Shown: positions 43,234 through 52,221, counted from the stretch's first letter. The stretch is DNA of 64,000 bases from Methylobacterium sp. E-066 (GCF_022829635.1 NZ_JAKSYO010000215.1:38695-102694); one strand, 5' to 3'. Translations and numbers: made by a program. The notes: a model not told the origin generated them from the sequence alone.

Positions 43234-44412
43234 ATGCGCGGGCCGAAGACGATCAGGGCGGGCGCGATCGCCGCCATCGTGGCACTCGCCGCGATCGCGC
43301 CCGCACGCGCCGCCTGCGAGGTGAAGTTCGGCGCCCTCGGCCCGCTCTCAGGGCCGGCCGCGCAATGGGGGCTCGCCGTCAAGGGCGCGGCCGAATTCGT
43401 GGCCGCCGAAGAGAATGCGGCCGGCGGCCTGCAGGTCGGGCAGGAGAAATGCCGCGTGACCGTCACCGCCTTCGACGCCAAGTACAACGCGGAGGGTGCT
43501 GCGGCAGGCGCGAATTACTTCGTGAGTCAGGGCGTGCGGTTCGTCATCGGCCCGGTGGGATCGCCCGAGATGACCGGCGTGAAGCCGATCGCGGCGCGCA
43601 ACAACCTCCTAGTGATGGGCGATAGCTTCGCCAAGAACGCCATCGGCCCGCAATGGCCGCTCGTCTTCCACAGCGGACCCGGACCGAGCGGATGGGCGCC
43701 CTCGATCGTGGACGTCGCCAAACAGACCTACGGCATCAAATCGGTGGTGATCGTCGCGCCGAACGATCAGGGCGGCACCGACATCGCGAGCGTCGACGCC
43801 GAGGCCTATCGCCGGCACGGCGTCGAACCCGCGGAGGAATACTATCAGCGCGGCACGTCGAACTTCGCCGCGATTGCCGCGCGCATCATCGCCCGGAACC
43901 CGGATGCGGTGGACACCGCCTCGTCGCCGCCGGGTGACGCCGGCGTGATTGTCAAGCAGTTGCGGCAAGCCGGCTACAAGGGCGTGCTGGGGCGGCTCGG
44001 CGGCTCCGGGACCGAAGAGATCGCCCGCGTCGCAGGCGGCATGGACGTCCTGCAGAATTTCTACTGGTACGAGAATGTGGTCGTCGACGAGAGGCTGAAG
44101 GCGCTCGGCGAGCGGTATCGTCAGTTGGTCGGCGCGGAGCGGCCGGAGAACACGCTGTTCTACCCGTTTGTGGCCGCGACCCGCATGGTCACCAAAGCGA
44201 TCGCCAAAGCTGGCACCGCGACGGACACGAAGGCGGTCGCGGCCGCGCTACGGACGCTGCCGGTCGACGACCCGGATTTCGGCCAGGGCCTGTGGATCGG
44301 TCAGGACTTCTACGGGATCAATCAGGAACTCTCGTTCCCGTTCGGCATCGGTCTGATCGTCGACGGCAAACCACGGCCGATCGCCAAGCACGAAGCGGCG
44401 ACTGGAAAATAA
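43234..44412 (+). CDS. ABC transporter substrate-binding protein, Liv type (copy 2)
   Basis: 392 residues, a tandem paralogue of copy 1. The alignments KFGALGPLSGPAAQWGLAVKGAAEFVAAEENAAGG, GSPEMTGVKPIAARN (copy 1 has VSPEATGIKPIAARN) and NDQGGTDIASVDAEAYRRHG are almost colinear. A Sec signal ends at ARAACE. ATG 43234 follows GGGAGGA closely. The two binding proteins would share one membrane complex and could extend its ligand range. Confidence 0.92.
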   Translation: MRGPKTIRAGAIAAIVALAAIAPARAACEVKFGALGPLSGPAAQWGLAVKGAAEFVAAEENAAGGLQVGQEKCRVTVTAFDAKYNAEGAAAGANYFVSQGVRFVIGPVGSPEMTGVKPIAARNNLLVMGDSFAKNAIGPQWPLVFHSGPGPSGWAPSIVDVAKQTYGIKSVVIVAPNDQGGTDIASVDAEAYRRHGVEPAEEYYQRGTSNFAAIAARIIARNPDAVDTASSPPGDAGVIVKQLRQAGYKGVLGRLGGSGTEEIARVAGGMDVLQNFYWYENVVVDERLKALGERYRQLVGAERPENTLFYPFVAATRMVTKAIAKAGTATDTKAVAAALRTLPVDDPDFGQGLWIGQDFYGINQELSFPFGIGLIVDGKPRPIAKHEAATGK

Positions 44413-44448
44413 ATTCGGCACGTAATCCCAGCATTCTGAGAGGCGCCG

Positions 44449-45315
44449 ATGACTTCGTTCGTAACAGCAACTTTGATCGGGGTCAGCCTCGGAGCGCAAT
44501 ACGCGCTCCTCGCGCTCGGCTTCACGCTGATCTTCGGCATCCTCGGCGTGGTGAACTTCGCCCATGGCGGCTTCTACGTGCTGGGGGGATACGCCGCCTA
44601 CTGGTTCGTCTCGGCCGCAGGCCTGCCCTATCCACTCGCGGTCGTCCTCGCGACCCTCGTCACGGGCATCCTCGGCTACCTGTTCGAGCTCCTGCTGATC
44701 GAGCGGCTGGTCGATGACCATCTCGCCACGCTGATGCTCACGCTCGGCCTCTACCTGATGCTGTCGACCGGCATCCTGATCACCTTTGGGCCTGAATCGC
44801 CGTTGTTCGAGTTCCCGCTGAACGGCACGTTGCGGGCGGGGCCGTTCTACTTCCCGATCGCGAACCTCGTCGTCCTGGCCGTTTGCCTGCTCGCGATCCT
44901 CGGCGTCTACGCTCTCATTTTTCGGACCGATCTCGGCCGCGCTCTCCGGGCGCTCGCTGACGACCGGCAGGTCGCGGCCGCGCAAGGGTTACGGCCGCGG
45001 CTCCTGTTTCCTCTGGCCTTCGCGCTGGCCTGCGGGCTGGCCGGCATGACCGGGGCACTCGTCACGCCGATCCTGTCGCTCGCGCCCCATGTCGGCGACC
45101 CGGTGCTGGCGACCTCCTTTCTGATCGTCATCCTCGGCGGCCTCGGCTCGATCGGTGGCGCAACGGTCGCGGCGTTCCTGGTTGGGCTCGTCGAGGCCTA
45201 TTCCTCCGTCTATCTCGGCGGCTCCAAGGGCGCGCTGGCGCTCTTCGTGCTCGTGCTGATCATCCTCGTCGTGCGGCCCTCAGGCCTGTTCGGCCGCATC
45301 GCGCGGGAGGCCTGA
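44449..45315 (+). CDS. branched-chain-type ABC permease (LivH family)
   Basis: 288 residues, about eight helices. LGFTLIFGILGVVNFAHGGFYVLGGYAAY is the LivH N-terminal signature, followed by GRALRALADDRQVAAAQG (the EAA-like cytoplasmic loop) and ILGGLGSIGGATVAAFLVG. It forms the membrane channel with the next gene, whose ATG is 1 nt after this stop. Confidence 0.94.
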   Translation: MTSFVTATLIGVSLGAQYALLALGFTLIFGILGVVNFAHGGFYVLGGYAAYWFVSAAGLPYPLAVVLATLVTGILGYLFELLLIERLVDDHLATLMLTLGLYLMLSTGILITFGPESPLFEFPLNGTLRAGPFYFPIANLVVLAVCLLAILGVYALIFRTDLGRALRALADDRQVAAAQGLRPRLLFPLAFALACGLAGMTGALVTPILSLAPHVGDPVLATSFLIVILGGLGSIGGATVAAFLVGLVEAYSSVYLGGSKGALALFVLVLIILVVRPSGLFGRIAREA

Positions 45316-45316
45316 G

Positions 45317-46318
45317 ATGAGCCTGCTCAGGCGCCACGCCGGCGAGATCGCGACCATCCTGGTCGTGGCGGCCTCGCTCCTTATCCCGCGGTTCACCGAC
45401 GACCCGCTCCCCATCTCCCTCGCGAACCAGATCCTGATCGCGATCACCGCCGCCTTCAGCGTCTACCTGATGCTGCGCATGAACCTCCTTACCTTCGCCG
45501 TGCCGGCTTTCATGGCCATCGGCGGCTACGCGGCCGCCATCGCGGGTCTGCAGGGCGGCGTGACGGACGCGATCGCGCTTACCGCGCTATCTTTTGTGGC
45601 ACCGGCGATCGTGGCGCTGCCGATCGGCGTCCTCGTACTGCGCCTGCGGGGCGTCTACTTCGTCCTCGTCACGTTCGTGCTATCCGAGATCGTGCAGCTC
45701 GTCCTGTTCGAGACGCCGCAGCTCACCGGCGGCTCGAACGGCCTCGTCGGGATGCCATCCACGACCGCCTTCGGCATCGAACTCGCCGATAACGCCTCTG
45801 TGCTGGTCCTCACAGCAGCGGTCGCCCTCGCGGCGGCGCTCGTGACGGCGCTCGTGACGAGCTTGTGCCGGCAGCACTTCGCCGCGATTGAGGAGAACGA
45901 GCCCCTCGCCCAAAGTCTCGGGCTCGTCGTTTGGCACTACAAGGTGCTGGGCTTTGTGGTCGCGGCGGGGCTGGCCGGCATGGCCGGGTTCTCCCTCGTT
46001 AACATGCTGCTCACCGCCCACCCGACCTCGTTCGGCCCTGGATCCTCGGTCAACTACATCGCCTACACGATCGTCGGCGGTCGGACGTCGATTCTGGGGC
46101 CCGTTCTGGGGTCGGCGCTGCTCGTCACGCTCACGAACCTGTTCTCGAACCAAGGCCAGTACTCGCAGGGGCTCTACGGACTGCTCATCGTGGTGGTGGT
46201 CCTCGTAGCGCGCGGCGGCATCGTCGGGACGGCGATGGCGCTCGTCCGCCGCGTGGGCGGTCTGCGCCCAGCCACCGCGCACCTGGCGACTGGCACCGCT
46301 GCACCGCGGGGCACCTGA
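45317..46318 (+). CDS. branched-chain-type ABC permease (LivM family)
   Basis: 333 residues. TAAFSVYLMLRMNLLTFAVPAFMAIGGYAAA and GVYFVLVTFVLSEIVQLVLF are LivM features. The cytoplasmic loop reads AIEENEPLAQSLGL and the C-terminal part YTIVGGRTSILGPVLGSALLV. It pairs with the LivH subunit. Confidence 0.93.
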   Translation: MSLLRRHAGEIATILVVAASLLIPRFTDDPLPISLANQILIAITAAFSVYLMLRMNLLTFAVPAFMAIGGYAAAIAGLQGGVTDAIALTALSFVAPAIVALPIGVLVLRLRGVYFVLVTFVLSEIVQLVLFETPQLTGGSNGLVGMPSTTAFGIELADNASVLVLTAAVALAAALVTALVTSLCRQHFAAIEENEPLAQSLGLVVWHYKVLGFVVAAGLAGMAGFSLVNMLLTAHPTSFGPGSSVNYIAYTIVGGRTSILGPVLGSALLVTLTNLFSNQGQYSQGLYGLLIVVVVLVARGGIVGTAMALVRRVGGLRPATAHLATGTAAPRGT

Positions 46319-46340
46319 TGCAGATGCTTCGGAGGGGAAA

Positions 46341-47081
46341 ATGACCGACACCCCCGGGTTAGAGGTCGATCGCGTCGTCAAGCGGTTCGGTGGCCTGCAG
46401 GTCTTTCACGACGTCAGCTTCAGCCTGCGGCCGGGCGAGGTGCTCGGCGTCATCGGGCCGAACGGGGCTGGCAAGACCACCCTCATCAACGTCCTGTGCG
46501 GACGGTTCCCGCCGAGCGCCGGCTCCGTCTCGCTCGACGGGAAATCGATCACCGGCCTGCCGACACACCGGCTCGCCCGGATGGGCCTCGTCCGCTCCTT
46601 CCAGCAGACGAACACGTTCAAGTCGGCGAGCGTGCGCGAGAACCTATCGCGCGCCCTTCGCTTCAGCGGTGCGCCGATGCGCGTGGTCGAGCGCGTAGAC
46701 GCCCTCCTACGCCAGTTCGATCTCCACCCGCGGCTCGACGAGCCGAGCGATAAGCTGCCCTACGGCCTGCAGAAGATGCTCGGACTGCTCCTCGCCTACG
46801 CGACGGGCCCGAAGGTGCTCCTGCTCGACGAGCCGGCCGCCGGTCTCGAGCGGCGCGAGCGCACGCTGATCGACGCCTTCGTGGCGGCCGCCCGTGCGGA
46901 TCACGGCTGCTCCGTGCTGATCGTCGAGCACGACATGGACCTGATCCGTCGGCTCTGCCCGCGCATCCTCGTACTCGATGCGGGGCACCTCATCGCCGAG
47001 GGACCACCGGCCGAGGTGCTCGCCCGGCGCGATGTGATCGAGGCCTACATGGGCCTTTCAGACGAGGATGAGGCCGCCTGA
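46341..47081 (+). CDS. ABC transporter ATP-binding protein (LivG family)
   Basis: 246 residues. Walker A GPNGAGKTT at 39-47, Q-loop in SFQQTNTF, signature in the LivG variant LPYGLQK, Walker B VLLLDEPAAGL and the switch histidine in VEHDMDLI. It energises the Liv importer. GGAGGGG precedes the ATG; the last base of the stop is the first of the LivF ATG. Confidence 0.94.
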   Translation: MTDTPGLEVDRVVKRFGGLQVFHDVSFSLRPGEVLGVIGPNGAGKTTLINVLCGRFPPSAGSVSLDGKSITGLPTHRLARMGLVRSFQQTNTFKSASVRENLSRALRFSGAPMRVVERVDALLRQFDLHPRLDEPSDKLPYGLQKMLGLLLAYATGPKVLLLDEPAAGLERRERTLIDAFVAAARADHGCSVLIVEHDMDLIRRLCPRILVLDAGHLIAEGPPAEVLARRDVIEAYMGLSDEDEAA

Positions 47082-47773
47082 TGCTGATCGTCGAGGGGTT
47101 GGACGTCCGCTACGGCGGCATCACGGCGCTGCGTGGCGTCTCCGTTCGTGTGGACGAGGGTGAGACCGTGCTCCTCGTCGGCGCGAACGGCGCGGGCAAG
47201 TCGAGCCTGATCAACGCGGTGATCGGCACGGTGCCCAGCGTGGCCGGCTTTGTTCGATTTCAGGGCCGGGACCTCGGCGGGATGACCGTCGATCGCCGCG
47301 CCCGCGCCGGAATCGGCTACTCGCCGGAGGGGCGGCGCGTCTTCGCGTCCATGTCGGTCCTCGACAACGTGCTCGCCGGCGCGTTCGGCGTCGGGCGCCA
47401 GCGTCAGCGCGAGGCCTGGGACTGGCTGTGCTCGGTCTTCCCGATCCTCGCCGAGCGGCAGGCCCAGCCGGCGGGTCAGCTCAGCGGCGGCCAGCAGCAG
47501 ATTGTGGCCTTCGCCCGGGCGATGGCCTCCTTCCCGCCGCTCCTCCTTCTGGACGAGCCGTTCCTCGGCCTCGCTCCGGTGTGGATCAAGAACATCTCCG
47601 ATGCGATCCGAGCGCTTCAGGCGCGCGGCACGACCATTTTGATGACCGAGCAGATGGCCCGGCCCGCCCTCAAGCTCGCCACGCGCGGCTACGTCATGCG
47701 CGGTGGCGAGGTCCGACGTGAGGGGCCGGTCGGCGTGATCCGGGACGTCGCCCTGGCGGAGGAGTACCTGTGA
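47081..47773 (+). CDS. ABC transporter ATP-binding protein (LivF family)
   Basis: 230 residues. Walker A GANGAGKSS at 34-42, YSPEGRRVFASMSVLDN (the usual LivF region after the Q-loop), signature LSGGQQQ and Walker B LLLLDEPFLGLAP. The final residues EEYL are typical of LivF. TGATG and GTGA overlaps with both neighbours show tight coupling, including to the enzyme gene downstream. Confidence 0.94.
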   Translation: MLIVEGLDVRYGGITALRGVSVRVDEGETVLLVGANGAGKSSLINAVIGTVPSVAGFVRFQGRDLGGMTVDRRARAGIGYSPEGRRVFASMSVLDNVLAGAFGVGRQRQREAWDWLCSVFPILAERQAQPAGQLSGGQQQIVAFARAMASFPPLLLLDEPFLGLAPVWIKNISDAIRALQARGTTILMTEQMARPALKLATRGYVMRGGEVRREGPVGVIRDVALAEEYL

Positions 47774-49134
47774 GCGCCCCGAACGCGACGGCGCGCCTCG
47801 GCGCGTATGTGCAGCGCTGCGCGGCGGAGCCACTGCCGCCGGCCGTGATGGAGAAGGCCGCGATCTGCCTTCTCGACGCGATCGGGCTCGCGCTGATCGC
47901 CCGTGACGAGACGACCGCGGCCGCGGCGCGTAGCATCGCCGTGGCGGTGCCGGACGGACCGGGAACCGCGCGGATCTGGGTGGACGGCATCCGCACGGTC
48001 CTCTCGGAAGCCGTGACCGCCAATGCTGTGGCGGTGCACGCGCATTTCCACGACGATTCCGACCACGCCTCGTGGTCGCATCCGGGGTCCTTCATTGTCC
48101 CGGTCGCGGGATCGATGGGCGACGCCGCCGACCTACCGCTCGAGCGGGTGCTCCGGGCAATCGTGGCGGGCTACACGGTCACGAACTGGCTCGGGGCCGA
48201 CGAGGAGGTCGCCCGCGCCCTGATCGCGCGCGGCATCCGGACGAGTCCGACCCTCGGCACGATCGGGGCCTCCGCGGCCGCTGCCGTCGCGCTGAACCTC
48301 GATGAGGCGGGTTGCCGAAACGCCGTCGCGATGGCGGCGAACATTACGGGTGGGCTGCTGGAGCCGGTGCGCTGCGGCTCGGACGAGTGGCGGGTGCAAA
48401 ATGCGCAGGCCGCCCGCGGCGGGCTGCTCGCCGCGCAACTCGCCGGCCGCGGCGTACTCGGCGCGCCGGACGCGCTGGAGGGAGCGAAGGGCTTCCTGCG
48501 CTCGCTGCCGGGCCTCGTCGAACCACCGGCGCGCTGGCGGCGTGATCCGAGACCCGAATCCCTGCTCGATCTGAGCGCCAAGCCTTTCGCGACACTCGGG
48601 GACAACATGGCGCCCGTGGTCGCGGCCCGTGAGATCCACCTGGCCGGCGTTCCGACCGAACGCATTCGGGCGATCCGAATTTCGATGATGCGGGCCTACA
48701 CCGAGTATCCTGGCACGAACTACAAGGGTCCTTTTGAACGGCCGGTTCAGACGTTGGCCTCCACGGCCTTCGCTGTCGCCGCCATGCTGGTGCTGGGCGA
48801 GCTCGAGTACGACGTCGCCCTCGAGCGCCGCGAAGATCCCGCGATTCTCCGACTTGTACCTCTCACCATCATCGAGCCTCATGACGGCGCGTACAACGAG
48901 GCGGTGGTGACGGTCGAGCTCGACGATGGCACGCGGATGGAGCGGACGGCCGCTGACGCACCCGCGACGCTGATCTACCAGGATCGAGCCCGCGCCCTGG
49001 AGGTCTTTCGCGGTAGGCTTGCCTCCTGCGGCTTCGATCAGCGCGTAGCCGCGGGTATCGAAGCGGACACGTTCGGGAAAGGCTCGGTCTCAGTCCGGCA
49101 GTTGCTCGATCGTCTCTTCATCAGTCGAATTTAG
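47770..49134 (+). CDS. MmgE/PrpD-family protein
   Basis: 454 residues. HAHFHDDSDHASWSHPGSFIVPVAGSMG replaces the usual FDD-H-G-V-P-A motif, so the N-terminal segment is somewhat divergent. The rest (RTSPTLGTIGASAAAAVALNLDE, AQAARGGLLAAQLAGRGVLGAPDALEGAKGFLRS) is standard. The GTG start overlaps the LivF stop (GTGA), so the enzyme is part of the transporter operon and probably acts on the imported acid. Third PrpD paralogue. Confidence 0.88.
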   Translation: MSAPNATARLGAYVQRCAAEPLPPAVMEKAAICLLDAIGLALIARDETTAAAARSIAVAVPDGPGTARIWVDGIRTVLSEAVTANAVAVHAHFHDDSDHASWSHPGSFIVPVAGSMGDAADLPLERVLRAIVAGYTVTNWLGADEEVARALIARGIRTSPTLGTIGASAAAAVALNLDEAGCRNAVAMAANITGGLLEPVRCGSDEWRVQNAQAARGGLLAAQLAGRGVLGAPDALEGAKGFLRSLPGLVEPPARWRRDPRPESLLDLSAKPFATLGDNMAPVVAAREIHLAGVPTERIRAIRISMMRAYTEYPGTNYKGPFERPVQTLASTAFAVAAMLVLGELEYDVALERREDPAILRLVPLTIIEPHDGAYNEAVVTVELDDGTRMERTAADAPATLIYQDRARALEVFRGRLASCGFDQRVAAGIEADTFGKGSVSVRQLLDRLFISRI

Positions 49135-49525
49135 CCGCCATTCCCGGTGTGTGCTTGCGCTACGATTTCATCGGTAAGTTTCCTGATCCTCGATCCTGCA
49201 CTCCATTGCGGACCGGCAGGTTCCGGCCAGATCTGGTGATCCACGCAATCTCGCTCAGTCGCTCGCATATCACCGAGCATCATGCCTTTCCCGTGGGACG
49301 CCGGTCCGACGGCATTAGAGCAAGCACCCATTGGCGACCGTTGCGAACCGCAGCCCTTGAGTCGGGAACGGCGCCTCAGGCCAACAAGACCAAGCTACAG
49401 CTCCACGCATGATCACATCGCCCCGGTCTATCGCGATGCACAAGAGCAGCGCTCCCTCGTCGATACACCAACGGATCTGTTTGGGATCACTCGCAGAAAT
49501 TGCGCAGACACAGGAAGGCTTAAAG
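49135..49525. other. intergenic region before the HpaI-type aldolase
   Basis: About 390 bp. Short frames on both strands resemble no family and have no ribosome sites. It may hold a promoter for the aldolase, but no clear operator was seen. Confidence 0.5.
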
Positions 49526-50302
49526 ATGGATTCGTTTCTTAATCCTTTCAAACGGGGCTTGTTGGAGCAGCGGCGTCAGGTGGGGCTCTGGATGACGACC
49601 GGCTCTGCGACGATGACGGAGATTGCGGCGGGGGCTGGCCTAGACTGGCTGCTGATCGATATGGAGCACTCGCCCAACGATCTCATCTCCGTCGTCGATC
49701 ACCTGCGAGCCGCCGCGAGCGCCACGACGGAGGCCGTCGTCCGTGTTCCGTGGAACGAACCCGTTCTGGTGAAGCGCCTCCTCGACCAGGGAGCTCGCTC
49801 GCTCATGTTTCCATTCGTACAAACCGTGGACGAGGCCCGCCGTGCCGTGGCAGCCACTCGCTATCCCCCACATGGGATCCGCGGCTTCGCCGGCACCTCA
49901 CGAGCGACGGATTACGGTCGACGGACGACCTATCCCGCTCAGTCCGCTGAGGAGATCAGCGTGGTCGTTCAGCTGGAAACGCTTGAGGCGTTGCGTGCCG
50001 CACGAGATATCGCGGGAGTGGAGGGTGTCGATGGCGTCTTCATCGGCCCAGCGGATCTCGCGGCCAACATGGGCCATCTCGGCAATCCAGGAGCGGATCC
50101 CGTCCAGGCAGCAATTCGAGACGGACTCAGCGCGATCCAGGCAGCCGGCAAGGCCGCTGGACTTCTGAATTTCAACGAGATTGCAGCGAAATGCGATTTC
50201 GAAGCAGGATTCAGTTTTGTCGCCGTGAGTGGCGATGCCTTTATCTTGGCACGCGGTGTGGAACGTCTAGTTGAAGCCTTTCGTGCCGACAAGATTGTAT
50301 GA
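49526..50302 (+). CDS. HpcH/HpaI-family aldolase
   Basis: 258 residues of the class II pyruvate-aldolase barrel. QVGLWMTTGSATMTEIAAGAGLDWLLIDMEHSPND is the N-terminal signature (catalytic H in MEHSPND), VVQLETLEAL carries a metal Glu, and GVDGVFIGPADLAANMGHLG the metal Asp and substrate region. It cleaves 4-hydroxy-2-oxo acids into pyruvate and an aldehyde. ATG 49526 is 7 nt after AGGAAGG. It is the last gene of the catabolic supercluster; base composition falls right after it. Confidence 0.92.
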   Translation: MDSFLNPFKRGLLEQRRQVGLWMTTGSATMTEIAAGAGLDWLLIDMEHSPNDLISVVDHLRAAASATTEAVVRVPWNEPVLVKRLLDQGARSLMFPFVQTVDEARRAVAATRYPPHGIRGFAGTSRATDYGRRTTYPAQSAEEISVVVQLETLEALRAARDIAGVEGVDGVFIGPADLAANMGHLGNPGADPVQAAIRDGLSAIQAAGKAAGLLNFNEIAAKCDFEAGFSFVAVSGDAFILARGVERLVEAFRADKIV

Positions 50303-50813
50303 TTTTGAAATGATACGAAGATATAATATTGTTGCCGTGGCATGATCCGAATATCTGTCGATGGTTATGCGATGGGCTATCGGCCACCCGCGCCTGTCAG
50401 CTTCCCGGATCTGGCCTTTCGGCTACCCATGGCCGCTAGCTTGCAGTAGCCTCGCGACTGGCTCAGTCCAAAATACCGGTCAGGTCAATCGCTACATGGT
50501 CCACGAAGCCGTACATCTCGTAGGCCATTGCGAAGAACCAATCTGCGCCATCGGAAAAGGCGTCAAGCTAGCTGTCCATCATTGATGGTCTGTGTTTCTG
50601 AGCGTGCCGTTCAAGCTCTACGCCAGCGGATAATTTGACTTTCTCTGGAACGGCCGATTTATCATTATTGACTTCGGTCCTGAAATTCAAACTATATAAC
50701 AGATAATTGCGAAATATTTTAATTCGGCATCACCGAACGGGCTTTCGTTTGAATCTATAGTGGCATCAAAACTGAGGTGAGTACGGTGGCTGTGGGCCGC
50801 CGTACCCTATGTT
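50303..50813. other. A+T-rich intergenic region; end of the catabolic cluster
   Basis: About 510 bp without a supportable gene. 50300-50340 and 50630-50770 are markedly A+T-rich compared with the flanks. A short frame at 50361-50585 is not convincing. Composition suggests a boundary between two segments. Confidence 0.5.
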
Positions 50814-51146
50814 TCAGCTCGGGTTGGTAACCTCGAACTTGACCGAATAGGTGTCCGACGCGTTCACCTGTTGCGTTGCTTCAACGCGCACGATGCGGCC
50901 TTCCTCGCGCAGTGTGAAGATCATTGCATCGACGGCAGGCCATTCGCGCTGATGTAGCGGAAGCTCCGCGGTTTGTTCGATTGGCGCCGGAAATCCGGGT
51001 TTCGAGACAAGGTCCTCGAGTTCCTGCATCATCTCGGTTGCCCATTCCTTCAAAATGTCTGCGGAAACTGTCATTCTGCTATCCATTTCCACGACAGCTT
51101 TGAGGCCGTTGGGCTCACTACCCGCAGTCCCAATTTCGGTTTTCAT
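50814..51146 (-). CDS. hypothetical protein, about 110 aa
   Basis: Not recognised. The chosen ATG (51146, MKTEIGTAGS) has GGAG 6 nt upstream; the frame extends further, but that part runs through the palindrome at 51211-51277 and is unlikely to be translated. The protein is acidic with an amphipathic stretch SADILKEWATEMMQELEDLV and a C-terminal beta-rich part ending SVKFEVTNPS. It has no membrane segment or known motif. It may be a cargo gene of the small element around 51 kb. Confidence 0.5.
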   Translation of the reverse strand: MKTEIGTAGSEPNGLKAVVEMDSRMTVSADILKEWATEMMQELEDLVSKPGFPAPIEQTAELPLHQREWPAVDAMIFTLREEGRIVRVEATQQVNASDTYSVKFEVTNPS

Positions 51147-51210
51147 GTGATGCTCCATCGTAGTGCCGAGAATTCGGCATGGAGATCGTGTGCGTTCTAG
51201 CCAACGAGTG

Positions 51211-51277
51211 AAATTATGCAGGGCGCGCCAGCATATGCAGCGCCGAACTGCATATGCTGGCTGACGCTGCATAATTT
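51211..51277. repeat. long nested palindrome (67 bp)
   Basis: Outer arms AAATTATGCAG/CTGCATAATTT (11 bp) and inner arms GCCAGCATATGCAG/CTGCATATGCTGGC (14 bp, perfect) surround a 7-nt loop, with a symmetric 5-nt bulge between. The TATGCAG unit thus occurs four times. It lies between the 110-aa gene and the AlpA-like gene. It could be a recombinase or replication-protein site, an operator, or a cruciform; not identifiable by eye. Confidence 0.75.
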
Positions 51278-51340
51278 TGGACGACGCTGCCTTCTGCCAA
51301 ATCTCCTCATGCCGGCCGGCACTGACTCAGTAGATCAACG

Positions 51341-51565
51341 ATGCAGAATACGAAGCACCCTCCCCCGTTTCCAGAGACCGGCCTCGTTCGCTTGGCGGCC
51401 ATTCTGGCCCCCCTTGGTCCGGTGCCAGTTAGCCGGAGCACTTGGTGGGCGAAAGTAGCCTCAGGCGATTTCCCGCAGCCCATCAAACTCGGTCCGCGCA
51501 TCACATGCTGGCGCGCCGAAGACATCCGCGAACTGATCCGCCGCAACGAAGTCGTCGAACGCTGA
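51341..51565 (+). CDS. AlpA-like helix-turn-helix protein
   Basis: 74 residues. LVRLAAILAPLGPVPVSRSTWWAKVASGDFPQPIKLGPRITCWRAEDIRELI matches the small excisionase/AlpA winged-HTH pattern (S-x-S-T-x-W...G-x-FP-P-xKLG-R-xxxW). Such proteins regulate integrases or excision of prophages and genomic islands. No integrase gene is found in the window. The long palindrome 64 nt upstream is a possible target. Confidence 0.75.
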   Translation: MQNTKHPPPFPETGLVRLAAILAPLGPVPVSRSTWWAKVASGDFPQPIKLGPRITCWRAEDIRELIRRNEVVER

Positions 51566-51710
51566 TCGATTGGGGCGGCGGGCGGGGTGACCGCCAGCCG
51601 CCCCCTTCCCCGCGGTGGCTCCCGTCCCAGTCCTCATCATCGCACCCGAGCCGCTCATTGATTCTCGTTACGAGAAGCGCGGCGGGTGCTGTTCAAAAGG
51701 CAAACCCATC

Positions 51711-52178
51711 ATGAAGAAGCCCAAACACCGCACGAATAAGCCGAAATCGCCGAAAAGCGAGTGGACCACGGTGCCGGTTTCGGGCGCCAGCACGAAGGAA
51801 CCTTATCCGCCGGATAGCTCCGATCTTCAGCGCCGCATCAAAGAGAATCCGCTCAGCGTCGCGGCGGAAGCCCGGCACAAGCTCGGCGAAGTCAAGGCGG
51901 GCTACCGCCGCGAGCTATACTCGGTGTTGGCGATGATTGTCGGCCTCGGTCGCCATTACTACTTAAACTATCCGGCGTGGAAGCCCTTCTTCAGCCTGAC
52001 TTTCTTCCAAACTGGCAAGCACAAGCCGAAAGCACGCACTCACCACGAGGACGCGCTGCGGCACACGATGAACTACGTGTTTGACGCCAAATCCAAGCAG
52101 GCGCGCAGTCGAAGCGTCGTCAGGATGTGCTTCGACGACCCCGCGATTTCGGCGTTCGGTGTCTACGCAGCGGAGTAG
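51711..52178 (+). CDS. hypothetical protein, about 155 aa
   Basis: Not recognised. The start ATG 51711 opens a very basic N-terminus (KKPKHRTNKPKSPKSEW), then a helical region RRIKENPLSVAAEARHKLGEVKAGYRREL and a conserved-looking LAMIVGLGRHYYLNYPAWKPFF. It may bind nucleic acid. It follows the AlpA-like gene on the same strand, so it is probably accessory-element cargo. Confidence 0.5.
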   Translation: MKKPKHRTNKPKSPKSEWTTVPVSGASTKEPYPPDSSDLQRRIKENPLSVAAEARHKLGEVKAGYRRELYSVLAMIVGLGRHYYLNYPAWKPFFSLTFFQTGKHKPKARTHHEDALRHTMNYVFDAKSKQARSRSVVRMCFDDPAISAFGVYAAE

Positions 52179-52185
52179 ATGGCCC

Positions 52186-52220
52186 CCAACAGGCATCACG
52201 TTCGCTGCTAAGCCTGTTGG
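52186..52220. repeat. stem-loop between accessory genes
   Basis: CCAACAGGC and GCCTGTTGG: perfect 9-bp arms, 17-nt loop. It lies 7 nt after the hypothetical gene and directly before the GTG of the DUF3800 remnant; a terminator or attachment-type repeat. Confidence 0.4.
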
Positions 52221-52221
52221 C

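Noticed and set aside
49131..49551. Short frames on both strands before the HpaI aldolase
   Set aside because: No ribosome sites or family features, and they overlap each other.
50361..50585. 74-codon frame in the A+T-rich gap
   Set aside because: No homology pattern and no Shine-Dalgarno; composition does not differ from non-coding flanks.
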